From assembly GCF_026151205.1 (NCBI RefSeq), contig NC_087082.1, forward strand, positions 1,702,001 through 1,766,000: 64,000 nucleotides of DNA. Reading direction: 5' to 3'. The translations under genes and the position numbers were made by a program. Under the pieces are notes generated by a model. The model was not told the origin of the DNA, did not search any database, and worked only from the letters and a program-made list of their open reading frames with translations. The stretch comes from Bolinopsis microptera (Eukaryota; Ctenophora; Tentaculata; Lobata; Bolinopsidae). Positions 25,407-36,834 of the stretch are shown here, piece after piece (the first letter of the stretch is position 1; the number at the start of each line of letters is the position of its first letter).

Positions 25407-26088
25407 ATGTCAACCATCGAGAATCTGAGTGACAAGATAAAGAGTGTCATCGGGAGACTGCTGAAGGATGCCGACCCTATTTCGAAACGAGTACTCACTG
25501 TATTTGATCCTTCCCTGGATTCTTCTGTCAAAATCTCTAAACTGGCCAAGGTCAACAGAGGCGAGCTAGACGCTCTTGGAAATTACCTTAAGTTGCCTCT
25601 AGTTAGCAGAGGATTAAAGAAGAAACTTTTCAGCTCACGAGAGAAACTAGCTAAACGGATTGTGTCAGAGATCATTTCTCTGTACCCTGCTGTTTGTTCC
25701 GAGTGTTCAGAAGAGTACACAGTGATGCCGGGCTTCCAGCCCAAATACAGATGTTGGAGTTGTCTTCATGGAGCTCACGACTGTGAAAACTTCACAGCCC
25801 AAATGGAGCTTTACGAAAGTCTCCCAACCCAACTCAGTGGTTTGGTATGGTTATGCTCAGACTGCATATAGCAGTCAACAAAAACAACAACATTGGGGAG
25901 TGTGATGAACCACCGTCTGGAATGGGAACGCCAGGTCACACTAAGGAAATCAACCAGGCTCGACCAGATACCAACACTTCGCTAGAAAACAGCACTAATC
26001 AGAACAACGGTGCTGCAAGTCTTGAAGTAGTGAAACTGGCTGAAGAGTTGGAGAAAATCAAGAAAGAACAGGAAAAGTCTGAGTCGCC
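25407..26088 (+). pseudogene. LINE ORF1-like protein with PHD-type zinc finger, truncated
   Basis: The frame from 25407 gives 154 codons. The first 90 residues are helical and basic. Residues 96-153 carry spaced cysteines and a histidine (Cys-x2-Cys, then Cys-Trp-x-Cys, Gly-Ala-His-x-Cys, and Trp-Leu-Cys-x2-Cys), a PHD-like zinc-binding pattern. PHD fingers are known in ORF1 proteins of CR1-like non-LTR retrotransposons, which bind RNA during retrotransposition. Reading then continues in another frame (from about 25870) into a polar stretch and a charged helix with the series KLAEELEKIKKEQEKSES, which suggests a frameshift after the finger. Similarity stops where the 26128 foldback repeat begins. 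It could instead be a host PHD gene, but the neighbouring LINE debris favours a transposon. Confidence 0.5.
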
Positions 26089-26127
26089 AAAAATCCGATT
26101 TTACTATATACTAGCAGTCTCGAGAGT

Positions 26128-27530
26128 AACAATTATCACACTTATTTCAAGATATCTCCGCTTCTGATTGGAGCTAAGCGCTCATCTTGAGCATTATTAT
26201 GGTCAGAATTATCACATTGAGTGGGGTAGAGCATGGTTTTAAAGTCTTCAGACTTCAGGTTGTTGAGTTATTTGGTCAGATCCCATTTTTACGCTCTCGC
26301 GAGTAGCAATTGATGTACTTATTTCAAGATATCTCAGCTTCTGATTGGAGTGTAACGCTCATCTTAGCATTGAAATGGTCAGAATCATCATATTGAGTGG
26401 GGTGGAGCATGCCGCATGGTTTCAAAGTCTTCAGACTTCAGGTTGTTGAGTTATTAGTTCAGATCCCATTTTTACGCTCTCGCGAAGTAGCGATTGATGC
26501 TACTGATATATCAGCTTCTGATTGGAGCTAAGCGTTCATCTTGGGCATTGAAATGGTCAGAATTATCACATTGAGTGGGGTAGGGCGTGGTTTCAAAGTC
26601 TTCAGACTTCAGGTTTTTGAATTATTAGGTTAAAACATATTTTTACACTCTTGCGAGTAGCGATTGACACACTTATTACAAGATATCGCAGCTTCTGATT
26701 GAAGCTAAGTGCTTATCATGGGCATTGAAATGGTCAGTATGGTCATATTAAGTGGGGTAAAGCATGTTCCTAGTGCTAGAGGTTTTAGTGAAATTTTACT
26801 GATATTTTACTGATATTTCTTGGCAAACAACTTTTTCCTGGCGATTAATTACAGTTCATCCAATAAATATTTTCAACATTGCAGTAACCATTCTTGCGAG
26901 AGCATAAAAATAGGGTTTAACCTAATAATTTAATAACCTGAAGTCTAAAGATTTTAAAACCATGCTCGATTCTACTTAATTTGATATTTTAATGTCTATG
27001 ATGAACGCTTATCTCCACAACTCCACTCAGAAGCTGAGATATCTTGAAATAAGTGCATCAATCGCTATTCGGGGGAGTGTAAAAAGGGATCTGACCTAAT
27101 AACTCAACAACCTGAAGTTTGAAGACTTTGAACCATGCTCTACCCAAATCAATATGATGATTCTGACCATTTTAATGCCCAAGATGAGCGCTTAGCTCCA
27201 ATCAGAAGCGGAGATATCTTGAAATAAGTGCATCAATCGCTACTCGCGAGAGCGTAAAAATGGGATCTGACCAAATAACTCAACAACCTGAAGTCTGAAG
27301 ACTTTGAAACCATGCTCTACCCAACTCAATATGATGATTCTGACCATTTCAATGCCCAAGATGAACGCTTAGCTCTAATCAGAAGCTGATAAATCTTGAA
27401 ATAAATGCATCAATCGTACTCACGAGAGCGTAAAAATGGGATTTGACCTAATAACTCAACAAGTACAACCTATAGCTCCAATCAGAAGCGGAGATATCTT
27501 GTAATCTTGAAATAAGTGTGATAATTGTAA
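26128..27530. mobile_element. Foldback element, 1.4 kb, four plus four inverted subrepeats
   Basis: The left half holds four direct subrepeats of about 178 bp, marked by 'gcttctgattgga'-type blocks at about 26159, 26337, 26513 and 26691. The right half holds the same family in reverse complement at about 27028, 27199, 27378 and 27480. The two ends match as an inverted repeat ('aacaattatcacacttattt' and complement), with an 8-bp insertion in the right end. A low-similarity spacer lies at about 26780-26880. There is no coding frame. This is the layout of foldback-type DNA transposons; no target duplication was seen. Confidence 0.8.
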
Positions 27531-28199
27531 TGATTCCTTTACAAAACTTAGCAAGTGCTATTAACAATATCCTAATGGATCATGGAAATTGAAATGTTCA
27601 ATTTTCTTTTCATAAATAATAATTTTTCATCGAATAAAACTTTTTTGTCTCTAAAATAGGCTCAGAAAACTAGATTAATTTACATCATTTTACCTCATTT
27701 CACCTCATCCCAATTTTGTCTTTTTTGGCTGCCCGAATGAGTAAAATGAGGTTGACCCCCCCCATCATGCACCTGTACACCGTTGTAACATTCCATGCTT
27801 ATGAATCATGTGTAGTATATTTACTATATAGTACATTTACTGTGTATATTATGTTTAGTACTTGTAGTAGGTTTAGGATTGCACGGTATTTACTATAAAT
27901 AAAAGTTTGTCGTCATATGAACTAATTTGTTATGAATTTTTGTTATGACTTTTATATAAGGCCCACTGTCACTCAGGCGTGAGGTTCTGGGGCACATCAC
28001 TTGAGCGACTAATGGATCAGAAGTTTTACTCCACGTTTTAGAGTCCGAGTAATTATCAAATATTTAGTCAGAACTTTCAATGAAAGGAAAAAATCATGAA
28101 ACTAAATAATAATACACGATTAAACCAGATTGCTATTGTGTATTCAATACGGTTATTATCACCTTAGTATCCTTGTTTCCTACATGTGTAATAACTCAC
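27531..28199. other. No recognised gene
   Basis: AT-rich sequence with one 60-codon frame at 27716 of random character and a short poly-C run near 27760. Nothing is supported. Confidence 0.55.
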
Positions 28200-28284
28200 C
28201 CAAGAGGGATATAGCAATCAGAACTGTTGGAGTATTCCAATACCGCCAGAATGTGTCGCCATACACTTTACTACCATTTATAAC
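28200..28284 (-). other. Candidate internal exon, unknown gene
   Basis: On the minus strand an 85-base block lies between 'tttcttag' and 'gtgagt'. Only one of three frames is open. It encodes about 28 residues including Tyr-Gly-Asp-Thr-Phe-Trp-Arg-Tyr-Trp-Asn-Thr-Pro followed by a hydrophobic run, which looks like the start of a membrane segment. No partner exon was found nearby, so chance is possible. Confidence 0.25.
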
Positions 28285-28636
28285 CTAAGAAACATGTAAT
28301 TTAGAAAGGACTAGGATTAATAACTCATTAGATTCGAAATTAATGGCGCATAAATAAAATCGAGTATCTTATTGGGTTATTAAACTAACTTGCGTTTAAA
28401 CTTCACTAAAATTTTATAATCCAAGGGTATTTAGGGTATCAACATGAATAATAACAGATTACTGTTTCATCTGGTTTATAAATGTTAGATCAGCACAAAT
28501 TTCTAATTAATTAACGTTTTTATATCTCTCAAGCTATATTTATCACAAACAGAAGTGAGTAACTGTTTTTTATGCTGTTAAATCTGATATAGACACTAGT
28601 ACACTAAACTTCCTCTGAACTTCGATTTTTTAAGGT

Positions 28637-29099
28637 GTGATAGACCTCATGATAAGGGAAGAGGGGGATGTGGTATATTGATTAACCAAAGTGTCAATTA
28701 CAACTTACTCAACTTAGATATAACATACTCTGATGTATAGAATACTTTGTTAACCAAAAACTTACCCATTATGTTGAAACAAATAAACTACTAACCAACC
28801 ATCAGTATGGATTTAGGAAAGACCATTCAACCACTTTCCTTATGCTTAATCTATTTGACAAAATATTTTATGTCTAAGGAATCGTCGAAGAAACCTGCGA
28901 ATGCATTCTTGGACATAAAAAGGGCTTTTGACACACTAAGCCATAATATTCTATTGAGAAAAACTTAAGTATTATGGCGTGGATGGCTTTGTCATTAAGT
29001 GGTTTTAAAGCTACCTTGGAGGCAGGAAAAACAGTGCACCAAATACGTGGTAATGTAAGTAAACTGCTTCCTGTTAAACACAGGGGTGCCACAGGGCAG
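28637..29099 (+). pseudogene. Decayed LINE: endonuclease piece joined to reverse transcriptase
   Basis: At 28640-28740 a frame reads HDKGRGGCGILINQSVNY, which fits the Arg-Gly-Gly-Gly region of an APE-type LINE endonuclease. At about 28794 the sequence jumps to reverse transcriptase: TNHQYGFRKDHSTT, then FLDIKRAFDTLSHNILL (with the catalytic Asp of domain A), then GVDGFVIKWF, and finally GVPQGS (domain B) at 29078-29095. Several stops and frame changes are present and the region between EN and RT is deleted. The GVPQGS end abuts the 29115 repeat, so the 3' half is lost. It resembles the CR1/Jockey-like group, but assignment from this fragment is tentative. Confidence 0.8.
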
Positions 29100-29114
29100 T
29101 TATATTACTCAAAA

Positions 29115-29409
29115 TATTGATATTTGATCAATTTAGCAATTTATAGGCCAAAATCGATCAAATTTGGTGCGTATGCCCAAAATGTGCATATATAGTTTTA
29201 GGCTCATAACTCAGTTATTTTTTGTCCAATATTTATAAAATTTCATACACGGGTTCAGGGGATCACTAGCTACAAGTAGAGCAACTAAAATCTGGGTTTT
29301 GGGCATGTTTAGGGTATTTGGTTAATTTGGGCCTAATTTGGACCAAATATGGGCGTGGCTGCCCCGCGGGTACCGTTTGGCGGTTGGGGTCCGGGACCCC
29401 TCAAAAGTT
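29115..29409. repeat. 0.29-kb repeat module, copy 1
   Basis: Near-identical to 29634-29920: both start 'attgatatttgatcaattta' and end 'cccctcaaaagtt'. Copy 1 has an extra 'gcaattta'. The 224-bp spacer is different sequence. A third, much diverged copy lies in reverse orientation at about 54570-54790. No coding frame. Confidence 0.9.
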
Positions 29410-29633
29410 CGGTCACTGGTCCTAGTTTGTTGGTCAACTACTATCTCGAAACCAAGTTTCACAAAAAATCAGGGTGAACCCCCCCCCTCAAAGGCTAAAT
29501 TCTAGAAGCGGATCACATCACAAATGATACGTCACTGATTGGGCCATGTGATGTGATACCTGTGGGAGCCAGGAATGAGAGGTTCCCAGTTGTCGGTCAC
29601 CGGATCTTTACGTCGGTTGGTTTCATTAAAAAT

Positions 29634-29920
29634 TATTGATATTTGATCAATTTATAGGCCAAAATCGATCAAATTTGGTGCGTATGCCCAAAATGTGCAT
29701 ATATAGTTTTAGGCTCATAACTCAGTTATTTTTTGTCCAATATTTATAAAATTTCATACACGGGTTCAGGGGATCACTAGCTACAAGTAGAGCAACTAAA
29801 ATCTGGGTTTTGGGCATGTTTAGGGTATTTGGTTAAATTGGGCCTAATTTAGACCAAATATGGGCGTGGCTGCCCCGCGGGTACCGTTTGGCGGTTGGGG
29901 TCCGGGACCCCTCAAAAGTT
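29634..29920. repeat. 0.29-kb repeat module, copy 2
   Basis: Direct copy of 29115-29409 with only a few substitutions (for example 'taaattggg' for 'taatttggg'). The short-spaced direct pair could be long terminal repeats of a very small element or a local duplication; no primer-binding site or TG...CA ends were seen. Confidence 0.9.
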
Positions 29921-31238
29921 TATTACTTGTAATAGATTGATGCTTTAAGATAACTCACATGGGTCGGTACAAGAAGAAACACTTTAACCATTCCACTCAC
30001 ATCACTCATACTAGGGTTTGCAACCGATATTATCGGCGATAATTTGTAAAAAGAAAGTTATTATCAGTTATCGGCGATAATTTCTAACCGATAAACCGAT
30101 AATGACAACATTTTTTTCTTCAAAAATGACTTCCATAAAGATCGAAATTCCGTAAAATCATCGATCAAATTTAGCGTTATTGGACCTCTAAAGCTAACCA
30201 GCTAATTCTAACCACCCACTTTAAATCTTGATATACGAATACCTTATCGGACCTTATTTGACCGGACATTAAATGAACAGACATAATTATGAACGGACAT
30301 TAAAATGAACGCTCGAACCATCAAAAATCCAATATTTTTCATCTTTTTTTTGCTTTTTTAAAACTTTAGCAGATAATTTATAAATTAATTTTTCGTACAA
30401 TAAGCAAGAAAGGCAGTCGTTAAGCACTCAAAGCAGTAAAAATGTCAAAATATTTCTAGATCAGTGTCTACGATAATGAAAGTTGTGTAAAAACAACAGA
30501 TACGGAATATGACCAGATTTGATGAACATATCACAGGTGATCTTCCTCAAATGGGTTATCGTGCATTAAATATTCCATGCTTTAAGCATCATATCAGTAA
30601 TACCTGCTTTTTAAAAACAATTTTGTATTCGACCACCTCGGTCCTGCATTTCAGTGTAAACTTTACAAGATGTGGAGGTAAATAATAACTCCGAAGATGT
30701 GAACGAGGAAGCCGAAGATCGAGAGAGTGATCATGCCATAATGTGATACTTATGGCATGATAAATTGTATAATAAGGGGTCGTAATAATAATAATTACTT
30801 CAATGAGTTAAACTAGATGCAGATACTTCCTGATGGGAAAGGGAAGTAAGAGAATGTGAAAGCGTAGCAGTGGATTACACGTGTAATAGTCAAAGTATTT
30901 CAGCAGTAGGAACAGTGATGTCATTATATTAATTATAAACAATGTAAGCTCAATAATATTCAATTTCATGTCATATTGATAATCATATGCTCTACTAAAA
31001 TTTTGGTCTGCTTTTAAATTAGTCGCCGAAAAATTCAGTCTCAATAAATTTGGTTTACAACAATTGGGGGTGTTTGGTTTCATTCTGATAGTGATAAAAT
31101 TTAAAATTTATCGGATTTCCGACTATTTTGAAAGGTGCTTGGCCGGATATCATAACAATACTTTCGGCACATTATGATCAGGGTAGCATCAAACGTAAGG
31201 AAAAGTGTTTCCAGGGAAAAAAGGGGGAAAAGTCAAAA
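29921..31238. other. No recognised gene; small palindromic repeats at 30023-30110
   Basis: At 30023-30110 'ttatcggcgataattt' recurs, each time inverted on itself (attatc-ggc-gataat), next to a 'tagggtttgcaaccgat' start that resembles hAT MITE ends; no matching right end was found. The rest is AT-rich without recognisable genes. Confidence 0.5.
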
Positions 31239-31314
31239 GGGGGGGGGGGGGGGGGGGGGGGGGTCAGGCCATGATTACGTAATATTACTGTCAGAAGGGG
31301 GGGGGGGGGGGGGG
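31239..31314. repeat. Two poly-G tracts (25 and 18 bases)
   Basis: G runs at 31239-31263 and 31297-31314, separated by 33 bp. Lengths should be treated as uncertain. Confidence 0.95.
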
Positions 31315-31359
31315 TTGGGTCTTGATATGTGAACGACCCCTAAGTATAGAAACCAGACT

Positions 31360-31545
31360 TACCTCCACATCCCAAAGGATGACCCAACAGCAGAGAATAC
31401 TAAATCACGAAATGCGTGATTTTAATCGACTTTGATTTAAAAGTTGTTACTTTGTCAAAAATCAAGCTTTAAAAACGCTTAACTTGATGACGTCATCGTC
31501 CATCGAGTGATGATAATGACGTTAAAATATTTGTTTGCATATAAT
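31360..31545. repeat. Diverged copy of the 36.8-39.4 kb repeat family
   Basis: It shares 'agaatactaaatc', 'tttgtcaaaaatcaag', 'taaaaacg', 'taacttgatgacgtcatc' and a following 'atgacgt' with the duplicated unit at 37430-37720 and 38980-39270, in the same order and orientation. Confidence 0.7.
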
Positions 31546-31780
31546 TAAAACTTAAGTTTAGCCTTAGGGTAGAATACCTTAATGATTATTTCTAAACTTG
31601 ACATCGTATGATTTCCACTTTGTATAAACAATGAGCCAGAATGCCAGATATTGGAAAATATGTCTTTTTTTAATGTTTGCATCAACTCCAGAGGTCTTAC
31701 AGCCTTTGTAAATCATATACGACTTTTATTCATTATTAACGTTTCTAAAGGAATAACAAATGGATTAACTCCAGCTCCAG

Positions 31781-32553
31781 ACGAGTGTGTTGATAAAGCG
31801 GATAAGTATGGATCAGAATACAGGGGAACTGTATCTGTCACAAAATCAGGACTCGTCTGCCAGAGATGGGACTCTCAATCACCTAATGTACACAGAAGAA
31901 CTCCTGAGCGGTAAGTTTTCTTGGTGCTTCTTCAAGTTCTAAGGCACAACAGGTATTAGCTAGTCTCGCCCACAGGCGGCCACAATACGGCATAATCCAG
32001 ATTTGGATTTATTCTTATCCAGATTATTCGGATTTTGGAAGATGAGACATGTACTCTATTTAATCGAGCGTCCTAAATAATTTTACACCCAAACTTCGAA
32101 ATGTCTCTAAAAGGGCTCTCGACAGAAGCCAAATTGTTAGTTACGATTCACAACACTACCTACTTTTATTTAGGAAATTAGCTTATTACAAAAACATTTT
32201 CAGTCACCCTGATTCAGGACTGCAAGAGAACTATTGCAGAAATCCAGGCGGGTAAGTCTTCAATATCTGATATCTGGTAGTGTTCCATAATAATTGTTAT
32301 CAAGTCGACTGTCGAGCACATGGTATAAGGGGCACAAACATTTATTGTAGATTTAAGTAAAATCTACAATAAAACTGCAATGAATTAGGGGCTTTGGAAT
32401 GTAAATGATCTGTGTAATTTCTTTTTACTTTTAGAAATTCTTCATTATAACATGTTTTTTTCCTGATCAGTGTGAATATTCGAGGCATCTGGTGTTTAAA
32501 TGGTGAGGGAACTGATCCTGTGTTGGAATTATGTGATATACCTACATGCAGTG
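31781..32553 (+). CDS. Kringle domain, three exons of a multi-exon gene
   Basis: Exons are 31781-31910, 32204-32251 and 32471-32553, each preceded by AG and followed by GTAAG. Spliced, they give 261 nt, about 87 residues. Six cysteines sit as in kringles: Asp-Glu-Cys at the start, [18 protein letters not shown], then Gln-Arg-Trp, [13 protein letters not shown] and LELCDIPTC. Kringles are disulfide-bonded extracellular domains binding proteins or lysine-like ligands, found in plasminogen-type proteases, ROR receptors and many invertebrate secreted proteins. The module starts and ends in phase 1, the symmetric arrangement typical of shuffled extracellular domains. Other exons of the gene were not identified with confidence, so its full function is unknown. 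No stop or frameshift interrupts the module, so it may be functional. Confidence 0.88.
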
Positions 32554-33069
32554 GTAAGCATTTTGATCTTCAAATTAAATCATAAATACTCATAACATTA
32601 TAGCTGAGATCATATGATGTGGTGTGTGTCTATAATGTCTATACACTCAGCTCCGAAATTTGAAAGGTTGCGTGTGGGTGCAGTTACTTCACTTAAATAA
32701 ATTTTTAAACATTTCAAAAAATATAATTTTTACCAAAAATGTTTGCCGTGACGTTAAACGTAAAATGAATTTACTTGAATAATAGAACATATACCGTCAC
32801 ATAGATTAGATAACAGATAAAAAGAGATCCAGATAAATGGAATAAACGGTAGAATATCCAAATTTGTACGATGCAATAGCTAATAACTATTTACACATAA
32901 TATCTCTCGACTTAGTATTGTGCTTAACTAAATTGTTAAACTGGTTTGTTTAAACAAGACTGAGCAGTTTTTCAATCGCTAACTAGAGAACTGAATCTTG
33001 CGATCTTATCTCTGATAGGGAAGTCATCAACTTCTCTTCTGGGAACCCCTTCAAGGACATCGTCGAAGG

Positions 33070-33168
33070 GGAAGACCACACCTCACATATATTGACATCC
33101 TTCGGAGGGACACGGGGCTTGACGACAGCAAGGAGATAAACAAACTCATGCTGGATAGACAGATTTGA
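33070..33168 (+). pseudogene. LINE ORF2 C-terminal tail fragment
   Basis: The frame reads GRPHLTYIDILRRDTGLDD, then SKEINKLMLDRQI and a stop. This is the conserved tail after the reverse transcriptase of many LINEs (Gly-Arg-Pro, Tyr-x-Asp-x-Leu, Asp-Thr-Gly, Leu-Met-x-Asp-Arg, where Trp normally follows). Upstream similarity continues weakly in another frame. It belongs to a lineage different from those at 28637 and 41140. Confidence 0.6.
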
Positions 33169-34134
33169 AAAAAAACTATCTCTGTTCGGACGTCGAAGCC
33201 GCCCTAAGTCGAGTAAGTCGAGTCGTAAGGATAGTGAAAAGGATAGTTACAGTCCTATTCATTATCCTGAAGCCTTCCATACTCTGTATAAATAAACAAA
33301 CCATCGCACCACAGGTTGGATCAACAACCCCTGGTCACTGAACGAAATTAAACGGCAGTACAACGGCCTGGCTGATTCCGCTCAGAGTGACGTCTTTTAT
33401 ATAATAGCCCGATTAATTCATGACTAATTAATCGTTATATCGTTCAACAATTAATGTGCCACAGCATCAGCGGTGTTACTAAAATGGTTTCATCTCTTTT
33501 ACTCTGATCGATCTCCCTTGTACCCCATCCATACTCGTGATCGGTCAGAGGAGACATAAGCTTCTCCAAGATGTCAGTTAAGTAGTTAAATTACTAGTGT
33601 AACCCGGCCTTCGGCCGGGATTTCACTGCCGCCAGCCGCAGTTAAAAAGGGTAGGAGTATTTACCCGCTGAGTCAAAACCCGCATTATATTATATTATTA
33701 GCTGAGCAATTCTATTCGGAGTGCCCTCACGTATCCAAGAGTATTTAACATAATCGCATAATCAGTTCTTTCTCGTGGATAATTAAGTCATTATTAGGCA
33801 CCACATTCCATGATCATAAGGTCCGTACACCCTGTACAACGACTATTACACCTCATCACTCCCGTCTTGAACCGATTTCCATTTTTATTTAAATCGTTTT
33901 AGAAATTAACCCTTATTAATTCCGCACCACACCCGCTTATTATATTTGAAAACATGCATTACATTGTCGTATGAACTCTCTCTCTGCAGTCCAAACAGAC
34001 CGCAATGAGCGCTTCCTCCCCTTATAAGCTTATAGTATTACATGACAGTTACACGCACCGCACGGATCCTTTCAACAAATTAATTTTGATACATGCATTA
34101 ACATGCAATTTAATGATCATAATCAATTTAAGGA
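33169..34134. other. No recognised gene
   Basis: Includes a GC hairpin 'cccggccttcggccggg' at 33604 and a pyrimidine-rich acceptor-like site 'ctctctctgcag' near 33987, with an open frame but no recognisable product after it. Confidence 0.45.
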
Positions 34135-34242
34135 GCTGACGAAACTGAAGGAGAGGAGGAAGCTGAGGGCGAAGAAATAAGTAGCTCCCTTGGCATGTCC
34201 ATCCCCGCTCTTCCTCTGGCCTTTGCTATCCTGCGTTTATAA
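34135..34242 (+). other. Candidate terminal exon, acidic and then hydrophobic tail
   Basis: After 'aatttaagga' an open frame gives ADETEGEEEAEGEEI, a serine triplet, then a hydrophobic run (GMSIPALPLAFAILRL) and a stop. Acidic spacer, small residues and hydrophobic C-terminus are the layout of a GPI-anchor signal. The acceptor lacks a pyrimidine tract. It is on the kringle strand 1.6 kb downstream, but no link can be shown. Confidence 0.2.
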
Positions 34243-34868
34243 TGTAAGTTTCAACCTTCAGATTTTACGTTTCAATCTTGTAGATTTCCGTCTATCAATG
34301 AAACGCAAAACTGTATTAATATGACAGTTAATTTAGTTCATTAAAATTAATTGGTTAATTGTCATGTTTTTCAGCGCTTAAACACGGTCGATATCACGGA
34401 AACATATGACTCCGACAGTGCTCTTCAACTAGACCTGAACGCTTTGGTTGACTTGGTTATATCAACTTATTAAGATGGAACTCATTTCATTATTTGAAGC
34501 ATTATAAGACTTTTTACAAATCCTCAAATAATTTTACCCCAAAAGTCAGAAACATAGAATTCAGATTAAATGGCTTAATTTCGTGAATCTTTTAATCATT
34601 ATCATTGTCGCCTATATAGCAGATATAGATAATAATGAACAGTTTGCCTGTTATTTTGTTCTTTTATTTTGTAGTTAGATTCATTGCATTTTTTATAAAT
34701 TCTTAGAGTGGACCCCTAGTCGACTGTACCGTAAACCACAGCAGAAGGATATCACACTTCACAAGAACTCTTACTGGGCGGTGCTCAGCCTGTCATTCCG
34801 CCGAATCTCTATTTATGAACATGATAGCCTGAGGTCCCCAGGTAAAAGAACTCCTGTCATCCGAAATC

Positions 34869-34911
34869 GCTGGTCGCTGGTCGCTGGTTGCTGGTCGCTG
34901 GTCGCTGGTTT
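34869..34911. repeat. (GCTGGTC)n microsatellite
   Basis: Six copies of a 7-bp unit with one T variant. Confidence 0.9.
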
Positions 34912-34930
34912 CAAAGCGTGAACCTACGAA

Positions 34931-35708
34931 CTAAAATAATCTACAACCCTTGCTTTCACAGAATGATGACCTTTACCAAAAACCTGCGCCATACAAATGC
35001 AGTTCATCCATTCAGTTGTCTGTAACTATAACTATAAGTCCATCTTCTTGGAATATTACTGCAATAATTAAAATTTTCCCCGTCCCTGGAAGTCCCTGTC
35101 TCCTCATCGTTAACCTGTAAGGGGTAAAAAGGCAATATACCTCGAACACTTTTTTCATTTATTAAGCTTTGCTTTATCTATAAATAGCTCGTATGAAGTT
35201 GTACCCAAAATACAGATGCTCAGATGGGAGATACCTCACATTGCAGCTCTGTGACACCACTTAAAGAGGTAAAGCTATCTTAGTCTTTGTAAGTCTAAAA
35301 CCTACTGCGACGCCCCCTCCGAGGTGCTTGGCAACTCAACGACGAGTATAATATTCCAAACAAATATTGAACAGGTATTACCCGTTAATATTTGTTTTAG
35401 ACGAAGGGACACACGGGCATAATGCTACGTGGTTTATACTCAATACTGGTCACATCAATCTTTAGAGAGACAAGTCAATAGCAAGACCCAAGTGTTGAGC
35501 GTCAACCAAGCGGTCTTTGCCTGTCTTGACGCGAGTTTCTTTGTGAATATGCAGCTTTCCGCCCTATTGTCCATAGACTCGTTACGAAACGGTCAAACCG
35601 CTGCTAACAACCTCATGAACAAATCATTCGGATTGACAAAACATGACCACGCCACGATCTGAAATAATCCACAACTTTTGCTTTAACAGAATAATGACCT
35701 TCGCGCCA
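34931..35708. repeat. Diverged direct repeat pair, ~50 bp, 728 bp apart
   Basis: 34931-34981 and 35659-35708 share 'aaataatc.acaac', 'tgcttt.acagaat.atgacctt'. No gene recognised between them; frames at 35429 and 35850 look random. Confidence 0.6.
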
Positions 35709-36337
35709 ACAACAGACAAAAGGCAAAGCTGCGCTCCACTAGAAATGTTTTGTAGAGATCAGGTGTCTGTAACTTAGTCAACTTAGTCCCTGTTGAGAGT
35801 CCTTCGTTTAAAGCCTGCTATTTATATAATGCGTCTAACATAAAACCTTTTGATGCTTACAACTAGAACGGCGCGGTTTTATTTGGTTCCATTGTATACC
35901 CCCCATCCCATTGGAACATTTTCGACGTATCATCCTCCGAAGTTACTCGCACCGTACTGCCAATATCCGAATGTGGACGTGACAATTCGTTCGATTCTGT
36001 TCTCGACTAGATTCAATAAATCTACAACCTTACAAAAGGGTTTGCAAGTCTCTGAGTTATCTGTTAGTCATTATCATGATAATTACCTTTTTTCCAACTT
36101 ACGATAGTTTACTATTTCTCCAAAAAATCTAAAAGCGGTCATTAGTCGAAAATGGAAAACCATATTTTCCCATAAGCAAATAGGATGCGTTTTTTATATA
36201 ATTTTCAGCAAGTCTATATAAATTATGATTTATGCTCCTTTTTTGGCTAACGACTCGAGTTTCAATGACACATATAACAAGGAGAGAAAATGTTTCCAAG
36301 TTGAAGCTGATTCGCTTTATTGTTATAATTCATTTTA

Positions 36338-36834
36338 CCAAAACCCATAATCATGGGTAGAGTGGACCGCTGCCAGTGTCTCTCTTTCCCAAACAAAAGG
36401 AAATGATATTAATTTGACTGACCGTTCTCAAATGCAAAATGATACCGAGAATGAAATCGGTCGCTCGCTTTTCCCATTCATTCACGGCTTACGAATTGTA
36501 ATAATTTTCGATTGATTACATGTCAATCAGATGCTGTAAAAATCTCTTTGGGTTGCGTTCGGGTCGATACCTAGTATTTCGGGGTAAGGGTGGTAGTTAT
36601 CACTTATTGAATTAGCTGAAGTTTATTGAATCTTTATTGCCGAGTACAGCTGCCTTTGGGTAGTTCTTCTTAATCTATTACAATTGTAAATGAATGGGAA
36701 AAGCGAGCGACCGATTTCATTCTCGGTATCATTTTGCATTTGAGAACGGTCAGTCAAATTAATATCATTTCCTTTTGTTTGGGAAAGAGAGACACTGGCA
36801 GCGGTCCACTCTACCCATGATTATGGGTTTTGGT
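36338..36834. mobile_element. Foldback MITE with ~145-bp inverted termini, copy 1
   Basis: Left arm 36338-36482 and right arm 36689-36834 are near-perfect reverse complements, starting 'accaaaacccataatcatgg'. The termini carry an inner palindrome (cccataatcatggg). The 206-bp centre is unrelated and non-coding. No clear target duplication was found. A second copy is at 37890. Confidence 0.88.
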
